Assembly (NCBI GenBank): GCA_030835185.1
Contig: JAUQWL010000033.1
Coordinates: 1-5,768, forward strand
DNA from: Solirubrobacterales bacterium
GTDB lineage: Bacteria; Actinomycetota; Thermoleophilia; Solirubrobacterales; 70-9
Length of the DNA stretch: 5,768 nucleotides
Reading direction: 5' to 3'
Part shown: in pieces, positions 1 to 5,164 of the stretch
How positions within the stretch are numbered: the stretch's first letter is position 1
How the letters are laid out: each line of letters starts with the position of its first letter
The notes under the pieces: model-generated
The model's input: the letters and a program-made list of their open reading frames with translations, nothing else
What the model was told of the DNA's origin: nothing
Database searches by the model: none
Position numbers and translations under genes: made by a program

Positions 1-30
1 GACGAAGGCCCGCAAAGCAAGGAGCACCAC

Positions 31-1401
31 ATGACTGACTTCGAATCCAGGAGCCTGGCCGAGCTTCACAAACTGGCGGCCGAGAATGACATCAAAGGCT
101 TCCGCCTGATGCGCAAGGAAGAACTTGCCGAAAAGCTGGAGAGCGTCACCGGAGGAGGTTCCGGTTCGAACGGCCCCGAAAAGGGTGCGGACGATTCCAA
201 AGGTGGCTCATCCCCGTCCAGAAGGCGACGCGGCCGTGGAGTTCGCGATCGCGGAGCCCGCTCCCGGCGGGAAGGATCCGGTGACGACCGCGACGACCGC
301 GACGACCGTGACGACCGTGACCGGGGTGAGAAGGGTGGAGACGAACACCCAGGGGGCGAACTCAGCGAAGCGACCGGCGTGCTGGAGGTCCAACCCCGTG
401 GCAGCGGCCTGGTCCGCGGCGAGGGACTGCCCGATGCCGGCGTGTACGTATCCCCGGCCCAGATCCGCCGCTGCGAGCTCCGCTCCGGTGATGAAATCAG
501 CGGCCCGGTGCGCCCGGCCCGCCGCGGTGAACGCAGGCCGTCTCTGGTCCGGATCGAGACCGTGAACGGCGAGCCGCCGCAGGACGAACGCGGCCCGGCC
601 TTCGAGGGCCTGACCGCGATCGCACCGCATCGCCGGATTCCGCTCGGGGCAGAAGGCGACGAAGCCCTGGCCCGCGCCGTGGACCTCGTCACACCGCTCG
701 CGTTCGGTCAGCGCGTGTTGATCGAGGCCACGCCGCGCTCGGGCCGGACCTCCGTGCTCCGCTCGCTCGCCAGGTCTATCGCCGCCGGCTCCGAGGATGG
801 TCCCGAGGTGACCGTGCTGCTGGTTGACGAACGACCGGAAGAGGTGACGGCCTGGTCCCGCGAGGTCAGCGACGTCGCTATCGAAGCGGCAGCGGCCGAT
901 CTCGGCGCACAGGAACAGGTGCGGATCGCCGAACGGGCGCTGGCAAAAGTCAGGCGTCAGGCCGAGACCGGCAAGGACGTCGTTCTGATCGTCGATTCGC
1001 TGACCAGGCTCGGGACCGCCTACGGAGACCCCGGTTCGATCAAGCCGTTCTTTGGAACCGGCCGCGAACTCGAGGAAGACGATGCCGGATCGGTGACGGT
1101 GATTGCCACCGTACTCCGGGGCTCGCCCACGGACCAGGCCGTACTCGACGCCGTACGTACGACCGAGAACTCGACCGTGCGCCTCGATGAGAGCCTCGCC
1201 GCGGCCGGCGTCACCCCGGCCTTCGACGTGAGCTCCTGCGCGATCTCAGGCCAGGAAGCGATCCTGAGCGAGTCCGATGTCGACGCCCTCCGTCGCCTCC
1301 GGACCGAGCTGGCCGAGATGGACCGGGCTGCCGCCGCGGCCCGTCTGGCCGAGTTGATCAGCGGCTCCGAGAGCAACAAGGAGCTTCTGGGGAAGCTCTG
1401 A
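31..1401 (+). CDS. rho: Divergent Rho-family transcription termination factor with altered ATPase motifs
   Basis: Rho is a hexameric RNA-dependent ATPase that terminates transcription. This 456-residue protein (E. coli Rho is 419) has a Rho_N-like helical domain (about 5-40), a low-complexity Arg/Asp/Gly linker (about 41-110), the cold-shock-like RNA-binding domain (about 112-185, with YVSPAQIRR at 139-147 and LRSGD at 150-154) and the RecA-type core (about 190-445). DERPEEV at 266-272, including the catalytic Glu E267, and Walker B VDSLTRL (D322) are kept. The Walker A lysine is replaced by arginine (TPRSGRT, R239), the arginine-finger positions are not arginine (G393, S406), the Q-loop is about 17 residues shorter, and the RNP1 aromatics are gone (GSGLV for GFGFL). 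These comparisons are against E. coli Rho from memory. AAGGAG at 19-24, six bases before the ATG, supports the start. It is followed by a convergent gene, not rpmE/prfA as is common for actinobacterial rho. It may be a paralog or a lineage-specific Rho; normal termination activity is doubtful. Confidence 0.88.
   Translation: MTDFESRSLAELHKLAAENDIKGFRLMRKEELAEKLESVTGGGSGSNGPEKGADDSKGGSSPSRRRRGRGVRDRGARSRREGSGDDRDDRDDRDDRDRGEKGGDEHPGGELSEATGVLEVQPRGSGLVRGEGLPDAGVYVSPAQIRRCELRSGDEISGPVRPARRGERRPSLVRIETVNGEPPQDERGPAFEGLTAIAPHRRIPLGAEGDEALARAVDLVTPLAFGQRVLIEATPRSGRTSVLRSLARSIAAGSEDGPEVTVLLVDERPEEVTAWSREVSDVAIEAAAADLGAQEQVRIAERALAKVRRQAETGKDVVLIVDSLTRLGTAYGDPGSIKPFFGTGRELEEDDAGSVTVIATVLRGSPTDQAVLDAVRTTENSTVRLDESLAAAGVTPAFDVSSCAISGQEAILSESDVDALRRLRTELAEMDRAAAAARLAELISGSESNKELLGKL
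283..318 (+). repeat. Four tandem copies of a 9-bp unit inside the Rho linker
   Basis: The unit gacgaccgc/gacgaccgt occurs four times in a row (283-291, 292-300, 301-309, 310-318). The last two copies differ from the first two only at the final base. It is in frame and encodes repeated Asp-Asp-Arg tripeptides (residues 85-96) in the disordered linker between the Rho_N and RNA-binding domains. Nine-base units can expand or contract without a frameshift, so linker length may vary between strains. Confidence 0.9.
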
Positions 1402-1408
1402 AGATCGG

Positions 1409-1500
1409 GCGGAGTCAGCCTCCGCGGGGCATCTGCCTGTCAGGGAGCCCGAGGATCGCGCCGCCGTCCAGCCTCCGGAGCAAGGGACCGGCCTTGCCGG
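1409..1500. terminator. Possible termination hairpins between convergent genes
   Basis: The gap between the stop of the Rho-like gene and the stop of the minus-strand gene holds two short GC-rich inverted repeats. One is GCGGAG at 1409-1414 with CTCCGC at 1420-1425 (5-nt loop). The other is CCGGC at 1488-1492 with GCCGG at 1496-1500 (3-nt loop). Neither is followed by a T-run on either strand, so they are not classical intrinsic terminators. In DNA this G+C-rich, short hairpins arise easily by chance. Confidence 0.25.
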
Positions 1501-1507
1501 ACGCGAG

Positions 1508-1975
1508 TCAGCCGTGGAAGGCGACGCGGCGCCAGGAGGGCTCTCTGGCCAGTTCGATCATCTCGGGGCCACGGTCGGGCTGGATGTAACCGAAACTCTG
1601 GCGTTGCTCGTCGAAGACGATGTCGAGCTCGCCTTCCTTGACCCGCTGGTCCAGCCAGGCGCCGCGAAACACGAGCCGGCGAATCCAGTGGACGAAGCTC
1701 TGATTGCCGGGTCCGACGAGGTCCTCCCAGTGATGGAGAACGTGAATGCCCAGCTCCGATGACGGTTCGTCGATCTCACCGCTGACCGCCAGGTGGAGCA
1801 GGTCGTGGATCTCGGCGTGCGTCAGGCCGGGCTTGACGAATCCGAGGCGGACGGCGGCCTGTTCGACGCGCTGGCTGAAGTCACGTTCGTTGAACGCGAA
1901 ACGCAGGTCGCCGTACTCGAGCACGTAGTCGGCGCCCGACTCATAGTTGCCTCTTCGGGTTGTTTTTCGTTCCAA
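1508..1975 (-). CDS. Hypothetical protein of unknown family, 155 residues
   Basis: I do not recognise this protein. It appears soluble, with no signal peptide or membrane segment, and is rich in charged, Trp and His residues. The central part (about 51-110) is His-rich (H53, H57, H61, H78, H81, H82, H96) with LTHAEIHDLLHLAVSG at 51-66 and LGIHVLHHWEDL at 75-86. The C-terminal third has KEGELDIVFDEQ at 113-124 and FGYIQP at 128-133. The preferred start is TTG at 1975-1973, because AGAGGG (1988-1983) lies 7 bases upstream and no other ATG, GTG or TTG was seen in frame in the part read upstream. A GTG at residue 18 is an alternative. Codon composition is like its neighbours and the opposite-strand frames look random, so it is probably a real gene. 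It stands alone, convergent with the Rho-like gene and divergent from the DUF192 gene. The histidines might bind metal, but they do not match a motif I know. Confidence 0.75.
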   Translation of the reverse strand: MERKTTRRGNYESGADYVLEYGDLRFAFNERDFSQRVEQAAVRLGFVKPGLTHAEIHDLLHLAVSGEIDEPSSELGIHVLHHWEDLVGPGNQSFVHWIRRLVFRGAWLDQRVKEGELDIVFDEQRQSFGYIQPDRGPEMIELAREPSWRRVAFHG

Positions 1976-2044
1976 GTCGAAGCCCTCTAAAGCGCCGGAC
2001 GAGAAGCATTTGGCGCAATCGGCATCATGCCTGCCAGACCCTCC

Positions 2045-2060
2045 GATCGCCCCGGCGATC
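2045..2060. promoter_or_regulatory. Perfect 16-bp palindrome in divergent intergenic region (candidate operator)
   Basis: GATCGCC (2045-2051) and GGCGATC (2054-2060) are exact reverse complements separated by CC. The two-base spacer is too short for an RNA hairpin loop, so a binding site for a dimeric DNA-binding protein is more natural. It lies 70 bp upstream of the minus-strand start at 1975 and about 80 bp upstream of the DUF192 start at 2141, where it could influence both genes. If DUF192 instead began at 2027, the palindrome would be inside coding sequence. No regulator can be assigned. Confidence 0.35.
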
Positions 2061-2140
2061 CCTCACCTGAACGCTCCTTTGCGCGATGCACGGCCTGTTT
2101 CACCGGGGGCGAGTTCCTGCGCCCGGGCGCTGATTGGAGG

Positions 2141-2452
2141 ATGGAACCCCGTACGGCGATCAGGCTGCGAGGTCTGGAGAGGGTCCGGGTGGCCGGCCGC
2201 TGCGTACCGCTGGCATCGACGACGCTCTCCCGGCTCATGGGCCTTTCGCTGCTGGACCGGAAGGACGCGGGCGGGGGACTCCTGATCCCGTGTTGCCGTT
2301 CCGTCCACACGTTCATGATGCGGTTCCCGCTCGACGTTCACTTCATCGATGCCGACGGGCGGGTCATCAGGACAGTGCGTTCAGCCGGCCCGGGCCGGGT
2401 GTTCTTCGAGGCCGGCGCCGACTGCGTACTCGAGGTGCCGGCGGAAGGGTGA
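2141..2452 (+). CDS. Small DUF192 family protein, 103 residues
   Basis: This matches DUF192 (PF02643), small proteins of unknown biochemical role found in bacteria and archaea. Typical elements from the ATG at 2141 are a leading strand VRVAGRCVPLA (15-25), the RLMGLSLL segment (31-38), GLLIPCCRSVHTFMMRFPLD (46-65), VHFIDADGRVI (66-76) and the closing VLEVPAEG (96-103). The frame is open further upstream, to an ATG at 2027. I prefer 2141 because the family pattern begins there and the 38 extra residues look like random GC-rich translation. The purine-rich GGAGG (2136-2140) abuts this ATG with no spacing, which is odd, and the 2027 ATG has no visible ribosome-binding site. No signal peptide is present with the chosen start, so it is probably cytoplasmic. 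It is transcribed divergently from the 155-residue gene and convergently with the 2TM gene, so it is likely monocistronic. Confidence 0.82.
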   Translation: MEPRTAIRLRGLERVRVAGRCVPLASTTLSRLMGLSLLDRKDAGGGLLIPCCRSVHTFMMRFPLDVHFIDADGRVIRTVRSAGPGRVFFEAGADCVLEVPAEG

Positions 2453-2511
2453 AAGCCCGGACACAGTCACGGCTGCCAGGGGCACTCGGACCAGGGTGCG
2501 CGACGCAGAAC

Positions 2512-2566
2512 GGTCGAATTCCTCGACGACCCTCCTGGGTGGGGCGGGCGCAGCGTCTAACGCTGC
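2512..2566. terminator. Cluster of short hairpins between convergent genes, possible bidirectional terminator
   Basis: Three inverted repeats lie in the gap between the DUF192 gene and the 2TM gene: GTCGA 2513-2517 with TCGAC 2523-2527; ACCC 2529-2532 with GGGT 2537-2540; and GCAGCG 2550-2555 with CGCTGC 2561-2566, whose 5-nt loop contains the 2TM stop codon (2557-2559, TAG on the minus strand). No T-run follows on either strand. The convergent position makes a termination role plausible, but the stems are short and chance is a real alternative. Confidence 0.3.
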
Positions 2567-2829
2567 TGCTTGAGCCGTTCGATCTCGGCCTGTACGTCCT
2601 GCTCGGTTACCGGTCGATCCCCGTAGGTCTCGCGGGCGTCCAGAAGCAGGCCTATTCCCCAGCCGCCCGTGACGAATACGGGCCAGGGAAAGCCGGTTCC
2701 GGTGACGATCCAGATGCCCCACAGAAAAATATTGACCAGCGAGTACACAACGACATGGGTGCGGAAGTCTCGCCGCTTCTTGATCCGCTTCAGCGCGACT
2801 TCGCGAAGGTCCTCCTCATTTTCTGCCAC
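2557..2829 (-). CDS. 2TM-domain small membrane protein, 90 residues
   Basis: This is a two-helix inner-membrane protein resembling the 2TM domain family (PF13239), whose function is not established; the domain also occurs fused to signalling proteins. The N-terminus is charged and amphipathic (about 1-23, ALKRIKKRRDF at 12-22). The first membrane helix is about 24-42 (THVVVYSLVNIFLWG) and the second about 47-63 (FPWPVFVTGGWGIGLLLD), with the conserved Trp-Gly-x-Gly turn W57-G60. A charged tail ends in a short helix (VTEQDVQAEIERLKQQ, 74-89). Both termini should be cytoplasmic. The start is GTG at 2829-2827, the first start that keeps the whole domain, and the upstream ribosome-binding site is weak (GGGA). 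A plausible promoter lies upstream. The gene is divergent from the response-regulator operon and may share its intergenic region for control; a functional link is not shown. Confidence 0.85.
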   Translation of the reverse strand: MAENEEDLREVALKRIKKRRDFRTHVVVYSLVNIFLWGIWIVTGTGFPWPVFVTGGWGIGLLLDARETYGDRPVTEQDVQAEIERLKQQR

Positions 2830-2871
2830 GCCTGTCCCGCTCTCGATGGCGTTTGTACGGCCGCAGGTTTG

Positions 2872-2900
2872 ATGTTAACCCGCCCTGCAGAACGAAGCAA
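2872..2900 (-). promoter_or_regulatory. Candidate sigma-70-type promoter for the 2TM-domain gene
   Basis: Reading the minus strand, a -35-like TTGCTT (2900-2895) is separated by exactly 17 bp from a -10-like TAACAT (2877-2872). This would start transcription near 2865, leaving a leader of about 35 bases before the GTG at 2829. The -35 box matches TTGACA at 3 of 6 positions and the -10 box matches TATAAT at 4 of 6. The spacing and location are good and the boxes moderate. It is one of the few AT-richer spots in the region. Confidence 0.38.
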
Positions 2901-3000
2901 GTCACGGCTCGTGCGTCGCCCGGCTCAATGCGCGTGGCACAGGCTTCGCCCGCGGTCGGCGATGGGGGGAGAGTCGTCTGCGCCCGTGGCTTAGGCAGAC

Positions 3001-3714
3001 ATGCTGCCGGAAAGGGACGAGATCGCCAAGCTTGTCATCTGTGAGGACGATCGTGCCACCCTGGAGCTGCTCTGCGATCACCTTCTGGCTGACCGCTACG
3101 GCGTTCTCGCCGCACCGACCGCGGCCGACGCCCTGCGTCTCTGCCAGTTCGGTTCCCCCGACCTGCTGCTGCTCGATCTGGCCCTGCCCGATGCCTCGGG
3201 CCTCGACGTCCTGCGGGAGATACGCAACCCCGACCGGGCACTCAACCGTTTCGATTCGCGGCTGGGGGTGATCGTCCTCAGCGGCAGGGGAACCGAGCGC
3301 GACCGGGTCCGTGGACTCGACCAGGGTGCCGATGACTATGTGGTCAAGCCGTACCACTACTCGGAGTTGCTGGCCCGGATCGCCGCCGTGCTGAGGCGGC
3401 GCAAGGGCGAGCGCAAGGCGGTAACCCGGGTGGCCGAGATCGAGATCTGCCATCCGGAGAGGTCCGTCTCTGTGGGTGGACGCATCGTCCCGCTCTCGGT
3501 CAAGGAGTTCGCCCTGCTCGGAGTGCTCGCACAGGAACCGACCCGGGTCTTCACCAAGGAGGAGTTGCTGAGAGACGTCTGGGGGTACCGGTCTCTGGGC
3601 CACACGCGGACACTCGAGGCTCATGCCAGCCGCCTCAGGCGCAAGCTCGACCCCGAGAGTGGGCGTTTCGTCGTCAACTGCTGGGGTGTCGGCTACCGGC
3701 TGGTGGAACCGTGA
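3001..3714 (+). CDS. OmpR/PhoB-family response regulator
   Basis: This is a DNA-binding two-component response regulator of 237 residues, a normal length for the family. The receiver domain (about 10-133) has the acidic pocket D16/D17 in CEDD, phospho-acceptor D59 in LLLLDLALPD, S94 in IVLSGRG, Y113 as the switch aromatic and K116 in DDYVVKPY. The C-terminal winged helix (about 143-235) carries LSVKEFALLGVLA (165-177), FTKEELLRDVWG (184-195), a recognition-helix region TLEAHASRLRRKL (204-216) and the wing GVGYRLVEP at the end. All phosphorylation residues are present, so it should be active. The ATG at 3001 has only a weak AGG five bases upstream; an in-frame ATG at 2962 is cut off by a TAG, which supports 3001. 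Its stop overlaps the kinase start (GTGA, 3711-3714), so the kinase is almost certainly its partner. The targets probably include this operon, by inference from position. Confidence 0.95.
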   Translation: MLPERDEIAKLVICEDDRATLELLCDHLLADRYGVLAAPTAADALRLCQFGSPDLLLLDLALPDASGLDVLREIRNPDRALNRFDSRLGVIVLSGRGTERDRVRGLDQGADDYVVKPYHYSELLARIAAVLRRRKGERKAVTRVAEIEICHPERSVSVGGRIVPLSVKEFALLGVLAQEPTRVFTKEELLRDVWGYRSLGHTRTLEAHASRLRRKLDPESGRFVVNCWGVGYRLVEP

Positions 3715-4502
3715 GCGTGGTCTCCTGGACCTGCCTGGCATTCGCACTGATGTTGCTGGCCGGCTCACGGTGGCGTATCCGGCGGCGAACGAAGGCACTG
3801 AACCGGGCGCTTCACGAGATTCGCCGGCCGCTCCAGACGCTGTCGCTCCTCTCCCCGGCCGTTTGCGGTCCGGTTCTGGCCGGGGCTGGTCCCACCCCTG
3901 ATCCCGGGGCCGGTCTCATCGCTTCCCCGAGGATCTCGCTGGCCGAGCCGGTCGCCCAGGCGATCGATGCGGTCGGGGACCTGGACCGGGAACTGAACGG
4001 CGGGCCTGCGACGGGCAGGCGAAGCGAAGTCATTGCGGCGCGGCTGATGGTGGATGGGTGCATCCGGCGGTGGCAGTCACGGGCGGCTATCACCGGCAGC
4101 ACGATCGAGCTCTCCTGGGGTGGCCCGGACGCGCTGATCCGGGGGGACGGCGTCGCCCTGGCTGCGGCGCTCGAGAACCTGATCGTGAACGCGATCGAAC
4201 ATGGCGGGCCGCGGATAATCGTGCTCGGCAGGCAGATGGGCAAACGCCTCCGGATCGAGGTCGCCGACGACGGATTGAAAGGGCGGCTTCCCGGACGGGC
4301 GCGGACTCCGGCAGAAACGCCGGCCTGGCAGCGTGGCCGCGGCCGCCACGGTCACGGCCTTGCGGTAGCCGAACAGACCGCTTCGGAGCACGGCGGCAGA
4401 CTGGAGAAGCAGTTTTCAGCCGGCGGCTCCCGCGTAGCCTTCATCCTGCCGCGGGCGACGAGGAGCCGGGGGATGTCGTCCGCGGTGAAGGTCAACTGGT
4501 GA
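3711..4502 (+). CDS. Single-pass sensor histidine kinase without an extracytoplasmic sensor domain
   Basis: This is a two-component histidine kinase of 263 residues, short for the family. One N-terminal membrane helix (about 3-18) is followed by RWRIRRR (20-26), which predicts a cytoplasmic C-terminus. No periplasmic loop, PAS, GAF or HAMP domain fits before the phosphorylation site. The H-box is LHEIRRPLQTLSLL with H35. The spacer to the ATPase domain contains a Pro/Gly-rich stretch (about 53-75). The HATPase domain (about 145-247) has the N-box LENLIVNAIEHG (N156, N160), the G1 box VADDG (D186/D187) and a G2 box in GRGRHGHGLAVAEQ (208-221), with EHGGRL (226-231) and a closing GGSRVAFILP. 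The core residues are present, so it is probably an active kinase or phosphatase. The GTG start overlaps the regulator stop, with GGTGGA just upstream. Its own stop overlaps the next gene by GTGA. The signal may be sensed through the membrane helix or a partner protein such as a pilus component; that is inference. Confidence 0.92.
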   Translation: MSVVSWTCLAFALMLLAGSRWRIRRRTKALNRALHEIRRPLQTLSLLSPAVCGPVLAGAGPTPDPGAGLIASPRISLAEPVAQAIDAVGDLDRELNGGPATGRRSEVIAARLMVDGCIRRWQSRAAITGSTIELSWGGPDALIRGDGVALAAALENLIVNAIEHGGPRIIVLGRQMGKRLRIEVADDGLKGRLPGRARTPAETPAWQRGRGRHGHGLAVAEQTASEHGGRLEKQFSAGGSRVAFILPRATRSRGMSSAVKVNW

Positions 4503-5164
4503 GCAGGCGCCGTCGCGTCGGCCTGCTGGTCGCCGCTGCTGCGGTGGCCGCAGGCCTCGGGGTGAGCCTGGTCAGCGGCTACTCGGCATCGGTCTCCGAA
4601 AGTTACGGACCCCTGCAGCCCGTGCTGGTGGTCACCCGCCTGTTCGACGGCGGCGAGACGCTCACCCCGGGGCTGATCAGGGAGAAGACCGAGCTCCGGC
4701 AGGTGCCGTCCCGCTTCGTGCCGGCCGGGGCCATTTCAAGCCCGGCGCGGGCACTGGGTCTCGAGACCACTGCACCGCTGGCCGCCGGCAGTTATCTGAC
4801 CAGCAGTGCGCTACGCCTTCCCCGGTCCGGAAAGCCGGACAGGCTCAGGATCGGCCGCGGCAGGGTACCCGTCGAGCTCTCCGTGTCGGGTGCCGGGATA
4901 CTTTCGGGGGCCGGCCCGGCTGCGGTCGCCGCGAAGACGGTGGATGTGCTGGTCACGCGGGAGGGGCCGATCGGGAACCGGGGCAAGACCCGGGTCGCCG
5001 CAGAACGGGTGCCGTTGATCGCCGTGCTCGGCAACGATCCGGCCGACGACGGCCTCGGTCCCGGCAGGGTGGTTCTCGGACTGACCCGGCCACAGGCGAT
5101 CGCACTGATCGACGCCGAGTCTTTCGCCAGGCGGGTCACCGTCATTCAGCGTGAGGGGCGATGA
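4499..5164 (+). CDS. cpaB: CpaB/RcpC-like SAF-domain pilus assembly protein
   Basis: CpaB (RcpC) is a periplasmic or cell-envelope component of the Tad/Flp pilus machine, thought to act with the secretin in organisms that have one. The protein has 221 residues, slightly short for the family. It begins with basic residues RRRR (3-6) and a hydrophobic helix (about 7-29), giving a membrane anchor with the rest outside. A SAF domain spans about 40-105 (PVLVVTRLFDGGETLTPGLI at 41-60, ELRQVPSRFVPAGAI at 65-79, ending LAAGSYLTSSAL). The C-terminal part has the CpaB pattern KTVDVLVTREG (146-156) and VPLIAVLG (171-178). The frame stays open far upstream, but GTG at 4499 is the right start: GAAGG (4487-4491) lies seven bases before it, it overlaps the kinase stop (GTGA), and the membrane helix begins at once. 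It overlaps the cpaF start by ATGA. Since actinobacteria lack a Gram-negative outer membrane, its role here may differ from the proteobacterial one. Confidence 0.85.
   Translation: MSRRRRVGLLVAAAAVAAGLGVSLVSGYSASVSESYGPLQPVLVVTRLFDGGETLTPGLIREKTELRQVPSRFVPAGAISSPARALGLETTAPLAAGSYLTSSALRLPRSGKPDRLRIGRGRVPVELSVSGAGILSGAGPAAVAAKTVDVLVTREGPIGNRGKTRVAAERVPLIAVLGNDPADDGLGPGRVVLGLTRPQAIALIDAESFARRVTVIQREGR

Noticed and set aside
1..34. Possible end of an upstream gene overlapping the Rho-like start by ATGA (second frame, ending Lys-Ala-Arg-Lys-Ala-Arg-Ser-Thr-Thr)
   Set aside because: Only ten codons are visible and all three frames are open up to this point, so a coding call cannot be supported.
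2874..2879. GTTAAC palindrome in the intergenic region upstream of the response regulator
   Set aside because: Six-base palindromes are expected by chance, and this one overlaps the candidate -10 region of the 2TM gene, which explains its AT content.
2934..2950. A near-consensus sigma-54 promoter, TGGCAC-N5-TCGC, about 50 bp upstream of the response regulator
   Set aside because: The match is good (one mismatch to TGGCAC-N5-TTGC), but actinobacteria generally lack RpoN, and an OmpR-type regulator is not a sigma-54 activator. In this base composition it is most likely coincidence, unless the genome proves to encode RpoN.
2134..2994. A 286-codon plus-strand frame spanning the DUF192 gene and the 2TM gene
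   Set aside because: It overlaps two recognisable genes in other frames, crosses the convergent intergenic region and has no recognisable protein features.
2902..3798. A 298-codon open frame on the minus strand opposite the response regulator
   Set aside because: It is an antisense shadow of a clear OmpR-family gene. Its translation is low-complexity with no domain pattern, and long antisense frames are common in G+C-rich genes.
4058..4498. N-terminal extension of the cpaB frame back to an ATG at 4058
   Set aside because: This stretch lies entirely over the kinase ATPase domain in another frame. The GTG at 4499 has a ribosome-binding site and is directly followed by the expected membrane anchor.
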